The notes under the pieces: generated by a model
The model's input: only the letters and a program-made list of their open reading frames with translations
What the model was told of the DNA's origin: nothing
Databases searched by the model: none
Made by a program: the position numbers and the translations under genes
From: a virus
DNA: 45,610 nucleotides
Virus record (IMG/VR): IMGVR_UViG_3300031972_000064
Coordinates: 1-45,610 of that record
Reading direction: 5' to 3' (one strand)
Shown here: piece by piece, positions 23,807 through 33,500 of the stretch
Numbering within the stretch: position 1 is the first letter of the stretch
Layout: every line of letters begins with the position of its first letter

Positions 23807-24355
23807 ATGAGAAATACGTGGCAAATGTGGAGTGCGGGAATATCTGAAGAAACCATTAAAGAAATAGAACAACAAACCGAATCAGTACCACAACAAGAAG
23901 CCACCGTATTTGCTGGGGCAAAAAGTATACCGGACGTTAGACGTTCTAACATTAAGTGGCTTACAGGAAACTCTTTTGTTTTAAACATCCTTTGGGCGTA
24001 TGTACAAGAAGCTAATAGAAATGCTTTTAATGTAGATGTTTGTCAGGTAGCTGACATACAGTATACAGAGTATCATGCTTCTGAAAAAGGACACTACGGA
24101 TTACACCACGATATAAATTGGGAATCAACTAAAGCATTTGATAGAAAACTATCGGTAACTGTTCAGCTATCTTCCCCAAATGATTATGAGGGTGGAAACT
24201 TTTCTTTTACAGAAGTAGAGACTCCTCCGAAGCAGTCTAGAGCCAAAGGAACGGTATTAATATTTCCTAGCTACCTACAGCATCAAGTAACACCCGTGAC
24301 AAAGGGCGTTAGAAAATCTTTAGTCGCATGGTTTGAAGGTCCAAGATGGAGATAG
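23807..24355 (+). CDS. 2-oxoglutarate/Fe(II)-dependent oxygenase (prolyl hydroxylase-like)
   Basis: The 182-aa protein has the double-stranded beta-helix core of the prolyl-4-hydroxylase/PKHD group. Its HxD iron ligands are H100 and D102 (YGLHHD), the distal ligand is H159 (YLQHQVTPV), and the 2-oxoglutarate-binding Arg is R169 (GVRKSL). The segment ADIQYTEYHASEKGHYG precedes HxD as is usual in the family. The enzyme would couple 2-oxoglutarate decarboxylation to hydroxylation of a protein or other substrate. The gene is AT-rich compared with the fibre gene, hinting at separate acquisition. It sits two genes after a fibre with 23 Gly-Pro-X triplets, which makes the fibre a candidate substrate (inference). 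Confidence 0.85.
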   Translation: MRNTWQMWSAGISEETIKEIEQQTESVPQQEATVFAGAKSIPDVRRSNIKWLTGNSFVLNILWAYVQEANRNAFNVDVCQVADIQYTEYHASEKGHYGLHHDINWESTKAFDRKLSVTVQLSSPNDYEGGNFSFTEVETPPKQSRAKGTVLIFPSYLQHQVTPVTKGVRKSLVAWFEGPRWR

Positions 24356-24366
24356 TAACAGGTTAA

Positions 24367-24567
24367 ATGAAGATGACAATGGAACCCGTACTCAAAACAC
24401 AAATGGAACTTGAAGCACACGAAAAAGAGTGCGCCATTCGCTATGCTGCTGTGCAGGAAAAGCTAGAGGGTCTAGACAAGCGTATGTGGCGTCTAGAGGC
24501 GTTGATTATGGCGTCTACGGTGGGCGTGGTAGCGTTGATTATTACAGTTGTAATGAAGTTAGGGTAG
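24367..24567 (+). CDS. Small coiled-coil membrane protein, 66 aa
   Basis: The protein has an N-terminal helical, charged half (LKTQMELEAHEKECAIRYAAV, LEGLDKRMWRLEAL) followed by one transmembrane helix at the C-terminus (MASTVGVVALIITVVMKLG). This layout resembles the haemolysin XhlA type of phage lysis or membrane-anchoring proteins. It lies among virion genes rather than in the lysis cassette, so a virion or adsorption role is also possible. ATG 24367 is used; ATG 24373 and 24379 are in frame alternatives. Confidence 0.65.
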   Translation: MKMTMEPVLKTQMELEAHEKECAIRYAAVQEKLEGLDKRMWRLEALIMASTVGVVALIITVVMKLG

Positions 24568-24570
24568 GCG

Positions 24571-25917
24571 ATGTCAGACGATACAGACGACAAAATTGTT
24601 AACATCTCTCAGGCGGATAAAGATGTTATAAAGCAGATGGAGGATCAGGCAAAAACCAGTTCTGAACTTCCAACTGGGGCCACGATTGATCCCGAAGATC
24701 AAACAGTTCAAACAAACGAGTTGCTCACTACTGCAGGAAAACAGATTGATTCTCCTACTGATGTTACTCAACCTACAGCTATAACTAGCACAGATCAAAC
24801 TAAACCAACTACGTTTGACGCCGGTACCTTTGACGCAACACAAAAAGCAGGTGAAGTTGGTACGGCAGCGGCTGCAAAGGGCAAAGTATCCGACGAATCT
24901 GTGATGACTGCTGCACAGGGCACTGTTTCTCCCGAAGCATTAGCTACCGCAGCAACCCAAGAACTTGACCCGAAAGCAACTACTCGCTACCAACTTGCAG
25001 AGTTGTTCAAGGGTATTGAAGAGGGTGGCCCTCCCCCTGCGTGGGCTGCACCTGCTGTCCGTAAAGTAACAGCCGTCATGCAGCAACGTGGTTTGGGTGC
25101 GTCTTCTATGGCTGCAGCCGCTACGATGCAAGCGATGATGGAGTCTGGTATTCCTATCGCAGCCCAAGACGCACAAAAGTACGCCACTATTCAACTGCAA
25201 AACCTGAACAATGAACAACAGGCTGCACTGCAAAACGCAGCCGCTGTGCTGCAGATGGACATGGCTAACCTCAACAACAGACAACAAGCTGCAGTAAACA
25301 ACGCCAAAGCGTTTCTTTCTATGGACATGCAAGACGTAACAAACGAACAGCAGTCCAACAACCTGACCTACCAGTCCAAGCTACAAGCGTTGCTGTCCGA
25401 CCAAGCTGCCGACAACGCAGCCAAACAATTCAACGCAAAGTCAGAAAACGAAATCAACACGTTCTTTGCAGAGATGGGTGCGTCGATTGAAGCGTCAAAC
25501 ATCAACCGTGACATAGCTGTTAAGCAGTTTAACTCAAACCAAAAGGTTGCAATCGCACAGTTTAATTCTCAAATGGACGTTGCGGCAGACCAATTCAACG
25601 CAAATATGCGCCTTGAAATAGATCAAAGCAACGCCGTGTGGCGGCGCACAGTAAACACTCGTAACACTGCTGCACAAAACGAAGCAAACAGACAAAATGC
25701 ACTGAACTTGTTGGGTATTCAACAAAACGCACTAAACAACTTGTGGCAAAGGTATCGTGACAAGGCTGCGTGGACAATGAAAATATCAGAAAACGCAAAG
25801 GACCGCGCACACAATGCTGCCATGCAGTCTGCAGCGATTGCTGCTAATGCAGATGCGTACGACACGAAGTATGATAACTACTTAAAACACGAAATAATTG
25901 ATAAGATCTGGGGATAA
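24571..25917 (+). CDS. Helical virion protein, 448 aa
   Basis: The first 110 residues are low-complexity Thr/Asp/Gln (DQTVQTNELLTTAGKQ). From about 110 the protein becomes a long Ala/Gln/Asn-rich helix with recurring NLNNEQQAALQNA, NNRQQAAVNNAKAFLSMDMQ and QFNAKSENEINTFFAEMG segments, probably an extended coiled coil. The DPKATTRYQLAELFKGIEEGGPPPAWA segment near 133-159 is a pattern I recall from marine phages. No enzyme motif is present. With the following genes it probably forms internal virion or ejection components, or a rod-like tail part. The start lies three bases after the previous stop. Confidence 0.7.
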   Translation: MSDDTDDKIVNISQADKDVIKQMEDQAKTSSELPTGATIDPEDQTVQTNELLTTAGKQIDSPTDVTQPTAITSTDQTKPTTFDAGTFDATQKAGEVGTAAAAKGKVSDESVMTAAQGTVSPEALATAATQELDPKATTRYQLAELFKGIEEGGPPPAWAAPAVRKVTAVMQQRGLGASSMAAAATMQAMMESGIPIAAQDAQKYATIQLQNLNNEQQAALQNAAAVLQMDMANLNNRQQAAVNNAKAFLSMDMQDVTNEQQSNNLTYQSKLQALLSDQAADNAAKQFNAKSENEINTFFAEMGASIEASNINRDIAVKQFNSNQKVAIAQFNSQMDVAADQFNANMRLEIDQSNAVWRRTVNTRNTAAQNEANRQNALNLLGIQQNALNNLWQRYRDKAAWTMKISENAKDRAHNAAMQSAAIAANADAYDTKYDNYLKHEIIDKIWG

Positions 25918-25920
25918 CAA

Positions 25921-26526
25921 ATGAGTTGGCTTTCTAAACTTGTAGGCGGTAAAACATTGAAAATTGCAGCAATCGCTGCTGCAGGATATGCAGGTAGAGA
26001 GTATATATTTGGAAATCAAATAGGGTCTGTATACGACACTGCAACAGGAAAATACATACCGGGGGGTTACTCCGGAGGTAACTTTGCGGCTAAGACTTTT
26101 AATTACTTGGGTGTTACGCCGTTTTCTGAAACTAAGATTGGTTCATTTTTACAGCCACTTACCAGTAAGTATACTCCGGGACTTACTTTAGATCCCGTAG
26201 GGGATGCGGTAGCTGCAGGAGCAAGGGCTTTAACTGCTCAACAAAGATTTGATGCTATGCCCACTGCTGGGGGAATACAAGCTTCAGGAGTTCGTTCAGA
26301 CACTAATTTTCAAGCGGGACAAGCTGGCAAGTTTCCAATCGGTAATAATGGGCAAGTTGGTACTGCTCTAGGCAGTGAGGCCATGAGACAATATCTTGCA
26401 AAACAAGTACGTATGATGGGCCTTCCTGTAGCTTCAGGGTTACCTACCGGTTCTTCTGTGTCAACGGCAGGATTAGCCGCTACTACAAGTGCAAAACGTA
26501 GGCAGTACAAAGGACTCGTAAGCTGA
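25921..26526 (+). CDS. Hypothetical virion protein, 201 aa
   Basis: An N-terminal hydrophobic patch (TLKIAAIAAAGYAGREYIFG, residues about 12-31) could contact membrane. The rest is Gly/Ala/Thr-rich with a basic end (SAKRRQYKGLVS). No family is recognised. It starts three bases after the previous stop, and its own stop overlaps the next ATG, so it belongs to the internal virion protein operon. The DNA is AT-richer than the fibre region, as are the next genes to 35550. A membrane-active ejection component is possible from the N-terminus. Confidence 0.6.
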   Translation: MSWLSKLVGGKTLKIAAIAAAGYAGREYIFGNQIGSVYDTATGKYIPGGYSGGNFAAKTFNYLGVTPFSETKIGSFLQPLTSKYTPGLTLDPVGDAVAAGARALTAQQRFDAMPTAGGIQASGVRSDTNFQAGQAGKFPIGNNGQVGTALGSEAMRQYLAKQVRMMGLPVASGLPTGSSVSTAGLAATTSAKRRQYKGLVS

Positions 26527-27074
26527 TGATGGATAAAATTACAGCACTTGCTGTACCTCCGGGAAACTCTCTTACAGATGCTCCCGGCAAATGGCAGTGG
26601 GAGCAACCACCCCGGTTTCCAAATCCGGATGACGCTGTTGATTACGCTGTAGAGATGATGACAAACGGCCCTGTTCGTGACGACATGTTGAAAATGATGT
26701 TGGCTGGAATTACTGTGGAGGAGCTAGTTGAACAGCTTTCCTTTAAAGGATTTATGGCAGGAGCGTTTACACCTGACGTGGCAGAAATTATCAAGCCCGC
26801 GCTAGGAATTACTCTTGTTGACATGGCATTACAAGAGGGGTTTGAACCTCAAATGTTTGTTGACGAAAAACCAGTGGAAGGACAAGTAGAGGATTCTACG
26901 TTCTTTGAGATTGCAAAGGATAGAAACCCAGAGTTGTATGACGCCATGAACGAGATGATAAACAAAGAACAGCGTATGGCTAGTTCGAATGATGAGAGAG
27001 CTACCGTTACTTATCCTCAACAAAAACCATCTTCTGAGTCATTTCTTAACGTGCCCACAGAAAAGGTAGAGTAG
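26526..27074 (+). CDS. Hypothetical acidic helical protein, 182 aa
   Basis: The protein begins with a Pro-rich segment (ALAVPPGNSLTDAPGKWQWE), then helices DAVDYAVEMMTNGPVRDDML and GITVEELVEQLSFKGFMAGAFTPDVAEIIKPAL. The C-terminal third is acidic and low complexity. I recall similar proteins near structural genes of marine phages. No catalytic motif is visible. Its place between two virion-type genes, and the stop-start overlap with the upstream gene, indicate a structural or assembly role. There is a one-base gap to the 1149-aa gene. Confidence 0.65.
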   Translation: MMDKITALAVPPGNSLTDAPGKWQWEQPPRFPNPDDAVDYAVEMMTNGPVRDDMLKMMLAGITVEELVEQLSFKGFMAGAFTPDVAEIIKPALGITLVDMALQEGFEPQMFVDEKPVEGQVEDSTFFEIAKDRNPELYDAMNEMINKEQRMASSNDERATVTYPQQKPSSESFLNVPTEKVE

Positions 27075-27075
27075 T

Positions 27076-30000
27076 ATGTCAGCTATATTAGAAATAGGAC
27101 TTGCACTTGCAGGAGATTATAGGCAGAAAAAAGACCAAAAAGCTGCCGCTAATTTAGCCCAACAAGAGGCAATTCAAGCCATACGAGAACAAGAAGCTGC
27201 CATAGATCTAAAAAGACAAGAGGCTTCTTTTGACTTACAAAAACAAAGTGCTTTAAAGACGCAAGATGAAGCCATAGCAATTCGTAAAGAAGAGAGGGAC
27301 GACCTTAGAAAGACTCGTGAGTTAAAAGTACACACAATTATGTGGGGAAAGGGAAACCAAATTAAATCTGTTACGTACGGTCCCGCACAATTACAATTAC
27401 CTCCCGGAGAGGGATGGACTCAGTTAGCCACTTCTATTGGAGTTGAGCCGGGATCAACAGGGCAACCCTTCTTAAAAAATACAGACTATCTAGAAGATAT
27501 TCCTAAACCGTTGTACAACGTACGCGGGACACCTATGACTGCAGATGAAGCTACAGCAGACGCATCAAGGCGGTTAAGCCCTGAAGCCATGCTGCTATTC
27601 GATCCCGGTATTTCTATCGGTGAGCGGACTAGGAAGAATGGTAACAGAATCTTCAACGATGAGGAGTACAAGCGTGTAGCAGGGTCTTTGCAAAAGACTG
27701 TTTTATCTGTTGTAAACGAGAATAATGAAATTACTACTGGAACTCTAGCTCAAGTTAGACCTATAGCTGAAGCTACAGGAAATGATATTATGGAGGTAAC
27801 AACAGAGGTAGACAGTAGAGGCACTCCTCTAGGTCCATCCTCATCTAAGAAATTTAGCGGAGTTCCAGATCCTAACCGTCAAGAAATTAACATAGTCTAT
27901 GATGCGTGGATTCCAACAAAGAGCGGAGGAACAACGCAATTAAGTAACGTGACGGAAGATGAACTCGACACGGCTCTTGCAAAAAGAGGACTCGTTCGGA
28001 GTGATGTAGCGTTCGAAGCACAAAAAATTACAACAGATAAGTACACTAACGAGGTGCTTGGCATCGACGTATTCGAACGATACACACCAAAAGATGTGAC
28101 ATTTGAAAAAAGCGCAGTTGACGTGCTATTTCCTGACGGATCATTTTTGTCTGACATAAGCCCTACAGATCTTGCCGCGCATTTACAGGTAAGAAGTTTA
28201 ACCGAAAATCAAGTCACCGTTATCCCTAAAACACTAAAGTTTTTAAACGGTGAACCTAGTAGCACTATATCTGGCGATATAAGGTATCCAAGCGGAATTG
28301 TTCACTTCGGTTTTGTAACTGAAAATGGTGAGCGTAAAAGAGTGCAAGCGGAAAGTCCTGCAGCACTCAAGCTTATGTTTCAAAATAATTCTACGTACGA
28401 ATACGGAGGGTCTGAAGAGGGAGCAGGTGCTGAAAGGAAAACAACTCCAGCAGATGCTCGTACTGACGTTTTGTACTTTGGTCCTAATCTTCCCACGGAG
28501 GGTGCGCTAGGAAGCACACTGACTCAAGACGAAAAACGTGTCGCCCTCTCGTCAAGGGAAGTTAAAGTAGATCCCGTAACTCGTGAAATCATAGACACTG
28601 GAGATCGAAAGAATACTGAATTCGCTTTACTGCGTAGTAAAATGAACGTGCCTTTTTTACTAGAAGGAACAGAAGTTCTTCTTGGGGCACCTAGTGACTT
28701 AGACATGCCTGTGCAGTTAGCACGAATGAACCTTAAACTTCAAGGATCAAACCTTCAGCAGCTTATAGACAACAATCAATCAGAAGACTACATAAATGCG
28801 TTTGGTCCGTTAATTTATGGGCATGTATCAAGCATGGAAGCTCAAAGCAAGATGGACACTGGAGTAAGTATTTTGGCTGGTAAAAGCGTCACTAAATACA
28901 CTCTTGATATGTATCCAAACTTTGCAAAAATCCCCGGAATGAAAAAGTATCTGTTCAATATAGAACGACAAAAAATAGGCTCATCAATAGAAAGTATTAC
29001 CGAACAATTAGGTGAAAATGCAAACCACGGAGAAATTCCTATTGTTGCGGAAACAAGCACAAATCCAGCCACTATGGATGATGACAACAACGCACCAACT
29101 CCCACTCACAACGGGGCACAGTCTCTTGTGATAGGATGCAATGTGCCCGGACAATATGGTGAGTTTTGTAAAAAACGCTTGATACCCATAATGAACGCTG
29201 TAAATTCTGGAGTAGCAGAAGAAAACAAAAGCAAGTTAAATCTACTCAACTTGATGAATAAAGAGTTTGGTCCGGACGGTAGGCCCGTAACACAAATAAA
29301 TGAGAATGGGGATGCAATCGTTCAGATTAAGCCAGTGCAACCCTTAGTTGATAAGCTGATGAGTTTTGACAGCGAAGTTCTAGGGACGGATGAAACATCA
29401 GGAGCTAAAATTACATATCTTACCCGGTTTATAGATGCTGCAAACGGCAAGACAACAAATGCAACTGATTTTGAATACATGTCTAGCTACGTTACGGCTG
29501 CTGGTAGTTTAAATGACGCGGTGATAGGTGTTGTTCCGTTTATAACCAGCATACAAAGCACACAGCTAGATGGCACGACTTTTGTTCCTCCGGCACTAAG
29601 AGATGCCGCAAAACGAAACGGCATTGGTGAGTTTAGCACCAACATTGCAGACAGAAATTTTGTTGCACTAAGCGCAAAACAACTCAGCGCAAACAAGGTT
29701 ATCGACTACTCCGGTATGTTAATTAATTCTTTGTACGATGCGGAAACGGGAACATATCGCGCATCCACTGGAGTGGGTGAACTAGAATTGACTGTACGAG
29801 GGCTGTTCTATTTGAGAGATGAAGCAGTATCTAGAGTTTCTGGATTCTTAAAAAATGGAAATGCTTCTGGAATAGCTAACACAATAAAGGACAACATCAA
29901 TGAATACAAGGCCCGCATCCTAGAAGAAGCACGTGAAGTAAACCCAGCAGCATTTAACGAAGAAAACGCCCAAGCTCAAGCTGAAATTAACAAAATTATT

Positions 30001-30525
30001 GATGATATTGCTGAAGAAGCAGCAACAGCAGACACCGAAACAAAAAGATTGTATGCTGTTCGTCAGCTATACATCGTATCTCTTGCGTATGAACTGTCCG
30101 CAACGATGCAGGGTGGAACAGGAGGTCGTACGATATCTGACCAAGACGTTGCCATCATACTCAGTGCCCTTCGTCAAAAGTTTACGGCATCTCCTGAGTC
30201 ACAGGTTGCTGTCCTAGAGGAAGTACGACGCATTGCTAGGGACATCAACACTGACATGGGTTTTCAAATGTCTCAAGATGAACAAACAGCAGCAGCGTAC
30301 TACTTTGTAAAAGGTTTGTCCGCCGTTAACAATGATCCTCGCGGGTTCCACAAAACAATAACGGCATCATCTGTTGCGGCTAGAATTAGAGGCAGCAGAC
30401 CCGGAGGAAACGTGGATGATACAGGAATACTCAACACGATTAACCTGCAAAACGGAACTAATTACCAAAGTCTAGACGAAGTTCCTAGTGATATTATAGA
30501 CGCAGCCCGTGGGTCCATCGGTTAA
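27076..30525 (+). CDS. Large internal virion protein, 1149 aa
   Basis: Residues about 15-85 are a charged coiled coil (RQKKDQKAAANLAQQEAIQAI onward). The remainder is a mix of predicted helical and beta segments with few cysteines (one pair near 694-707, VIGCNVPGQYGEFCKKRL) and no recognised enzyme motif. The last 250 residues are helical (DEAVSRVSGFLKNGNASG, then VLEEVRRIARDI). Size and position, between tail genes and an even larger protein, parallel podovirus internal core proteins that are ejected into the host envelope with the DNA. No hydrolase domain is visible here. The gene is AT-rich compared with capsid genes. Confidence 0.65.
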   Translation: MSAILEIGLALAGDYRQKKDQKAAANLAQQEAIQAIREQEAAIDLKRQEASFDLQKQSALKTQDEAIAIRKEERDDLRKTRELKVHTIMWGKGNQIKSVTYGPAQLQLPPGEGWTQLATSIGVEPGSTGQPFLKNTDYLEDIPKPLYNVRGTPMTADEATADASRRLSPEAMLLFDPGISIGERTRKNGNRIFNDEEYKRVAGSLQKTVLSVVNENNEITTGTLAQVRPIAEATGNDIMEVTTEVDSRGTPLGPSSSKKFSGVPDPNRQEINIVYDAWIPTKSGGTTQLSNVTEDELDTALAKRGLVRSDVAFEAQKITTDKYTNEVLGIDVFERYTPKDVTFEKSAVDVLFPDGSFLSDISPTDLAAHLQVRSLTENQVTVIPKTLKFLNGEPSSTISGDIRYPSGIVHFGFVTENGERKRVQAESPAALKLMFQNNSTYEYGGSEEGAGAERKTTPADARTDVLYFGPNLPTEGALGSTLTQDEKRVALSSREVKVDPVTREIIDTGDRKNTEFALLRSKMNVPFLLEGTEVLLGAPSDLDMPVQLARMNLKLQGSNLQQLIDNNQSEDYINAFGPLIYGHVSSMEAQSKMDTGVSILAGKSVTKYTLDMYPNFAKIPGMKKYLFNIERQKIGSSIESITEQLGENANHGEIPIVAETSTNPATMDDDNNAPTPTHNGAQSLVIGCNVPGQYGEFCKKRLIPIMNAVNSGVAEENKSKLNLLNLMNKEFGPDGRPVTQINENGDAIVQIKPVQPLVDKLMSFDSEVLGTDETSGAKITYLTRFIDAANGKTTNATDFEYMSSYVTAAGSLNDAVIGVVPFITSIQSTQLDGTTFVPPALRDAAKRNGIGEFSTNIADRNFVALSAKQLSANKVIDYSGMLINSLYDAETGTYRASTGVGELELTVRGLFYLRDEAVSRVSGFLKNGNASGIANTIKDNINEYKARILEEAREVNPAAFNEENAQAQAEINKIIDDIAEEAATADTETKRLYAVRQLYIVSLAYELSATMQGGTGGRTISDQDVAIILSALRQKFTASPESQVAVLEEVRRIARDINTDMGFQMSQDEQTAAAYYFVKGLSAVNNDPRGFHKTITASSVAARIRGSRPGGNVDDTGILNTINLQNGTNYQSLDEVPSDIIDAARGSIG

Positions 30526-30537
30526 CAGGAAAATTTT

Positions 30538-33500
30538 ATGGTAGATATCTTAAACTCCGCAAATCAAAACCTTCCACAACCTCCTCAACCAGAGGAGGAG
30601 AATACAGCGACTACTATTGAAGAGTACGCTGGGGAGGAGCAACTTGATTTACCAAAGCCTTTGCCGCTGACTGATCCAAACCCTGAAGAACTAGCCACGT
30701 CAGAGTACCGTCTTCCCGGACAGATGACAGGATTGGGATACCTTCCAGTCAGTCTAGAAAAGAAACCTCCCCTCTCTCCCGCGTTGACAGGAGAAGTTAC
30801 AAAAACACTCCAAGACATGCCGTTCACTGGGGCTGGATTTACTACTCAACGTGAAAACGTAATAGACAAAAGCAAAGTACAAAATATTGTAACAGTCAAA
30901 GAAGCGTACGATGCTGCTGGAATATCCCAAGAAGTATACGAAAAAAAGGTGATGAACGCCTCTGGATTTTTGGCTAGGGATACTACGGTAGCTCCAGATG
31001 CTGATGGTAACTACCCCATGAAAAGGTTTTCGTTTGCTCCGCTTGGTCCTGCTTCTTTTGCAGAACGAGAAAAACTTTTGAACAGCGGTCAAGCTTTGAG
31101 TCTAGAATACACAGCTACAAGTGGTACGGGGGAGCCTATACGTTCTACCGTAGCTATTCCGTTTGATAAAATTACAGAACAGTGGACTAAGCAGCCAGAA
31201 GAATTAGACTTGTTTTTTGAACAAGACTTACCTTTTATTGAAAAAGACAGTGGTTTACCTGACATTTTTGTGTCACGAGGAAGCAACAAAGAAACTCTCG
31301 ACGCTGCGTTTGCAATGAAGTTTGTTGAATATTTTAGAAAACAAGGCATGAGCGAACGTAACATTGCAGGGGTACTCAAGCACCGCATATCCTTGAAACA
31401 ACTTGTTCCCGCCCTAGAGGGCACTCCGTTTGGGTCAGCCATTGCATACGGGGACAAGAGTTTACTTGTAGGTTCAGCCACAGAAGCTTTACGCTTTGGT
31501 GCGGATGCTGTTACTTGGATGGTAGGCGAAGGATTTGAAGCCCTAACTCTGTGGAACGCCCAACTAAATTTAGAAGGCATAGGAGGATACAATCTTAGTA
31601 CACCGCAGGGAAGAGAAGCTTTGTATGATCGGTGGTTGCCCCGTCAAGCTGGCATAATACAGGATCATTATGACTCAGTAGGCTTAGACGTTACATACGC
31701 CCACGCTGAACAACTGTCTAGATTTTTTTCTAGTCCCACCACTGCTCTTGCTACCATTGCCATACAAGAAAAAGCTGCAGGTACACTAAGTAGATTTGTA
31801 ATAGGCTTACGTGGTGCAAAAGAACAACAAAGATTTAAGATATTTGCAAATGATATGCAAAAGAAATACAAGGATATCACCCCTGAAGATATTATTATGC
31901 GGTATAAGGCAAAAAGAAAACAAGAAGTAGATACACCTCTTGGGTCTTTTTCTGTAAAGAGCGACGTGATACACGACAAAATTTTAAAAGTTCCTTTGCT
32001 TGGAGTACAACGGGGAATAGCAGGAGCCGTAGATCTTGCTGCTAAACCTATAGCTGCTATAAACGGCTTTCGAACTACAAGCGCATTGAAGGCCGGGTTC
32101 CAATTAGAAGACGCCGCGTTACAGGTTGGAAAGCGTAACGAAGTAAATAGTTTTATAAGATACCGCAATTCAAAAAGAAGAGAACGTATGGCTCTTCGCA
32201 ACAAGATTGATCAAAGCGGAAAACCAGCTTCAATACAAGATCAAGAGAGACTTGATGAACTGACACGACAGATAGACAGAAGCAGGGATGAACTCCGTAA
32301 AATTACAGCACTATCTGAAGTACCTGCGTTTATGCGAACTAGCACGAGTCTAGACGCCTCTATTATTTTAGGAGGTGCTGCAGGTAATATCATAGGCCAA
32401 AACTACGGTGGTGATGCTATGCTGTGGGAGTTTATAGGTAGCATGACAGGCATGGGTTTGTACGGCATGAGCAACGCAGGATCTGCTTTTATATTCGTAA
32501 AGGATATGCTTAGAGGAAGAAAAGATCTTGGAGTAGGTTCAGGAGACTTCATGGCCCTCATAAATGCAGTTCGTCTGGGCAAAAACATGAGAGGCATGGA
32601 TGAAGATTTTGTGGCTGGAGTCATGGCCCGTGTTGAGTACTTCGATGGTTTATCTCAAGAGCTAGTGGGTAAGGGAGTGCCTTCTCAACTAACAATGAAA
32701 TCAGCAGCAGGTATAATGAAGCTGTCCATACTGCAGACCTTAGAAGAGGGTATGCGTATGAATTTAGACGCTCCCGGAACAGCGCAGTTTAGTGATGCAA
32801 TGGCAGAATTGCAAAATATTAAAAACGCCTCTGGGGAATTGGTTGCGGAACTCCGTATCTTGTTTGAGCGTTTGGGACAAAATGCAGAGGCTAGAACAGA
32901 GGGATCAGGAGTTAAAAAGCTATACGATACTATTGAAGCTGCACTGGAAAACGCAAACGCAAAAAACATGCAGTTGGAGGCCGACTTAGATTTCTTACAA
33001 TCTAATGGGGAAGAGATAGCTAAAGCTATAATTACGGGCACTGAAGATGGTTTAGCACATAGCATGTCTGAAAACGCATACAAAAATATGCCTGATGTTA
33101 TCTCCCGTTTAAAAGGAGAAAATATAACCTTTATCAATCCTCAAGATGCTTCAGCTATGAGAGAGCGTATCATCACTACGTCAAACTCTTTTGCAGCAGA
33201 AATAACCGCTAAACTTACAGGCACAATACGAGACATTTTACCATCAGCGTACAGGACAAAAACAACAGCAGGGGATATTTTTACAGACGCAAAAACACAA
33301 AAAGCTTTGCCTCTTTATGAAAAGCCCCACGATTTGTTTGCACTGGGCGTAGAAAATGCGTACTCGACAGCGCACCAACAAGCAGCACTACCATACAAAG
33401 AATTGAATGGACAAGTGTTTAAGTTATCACCGGGGCCAAGCGGACAAAGAGTAACTGGGGTAGCTACCGCTGACGGAGGTAATCTCCTTGATCAAATCTT

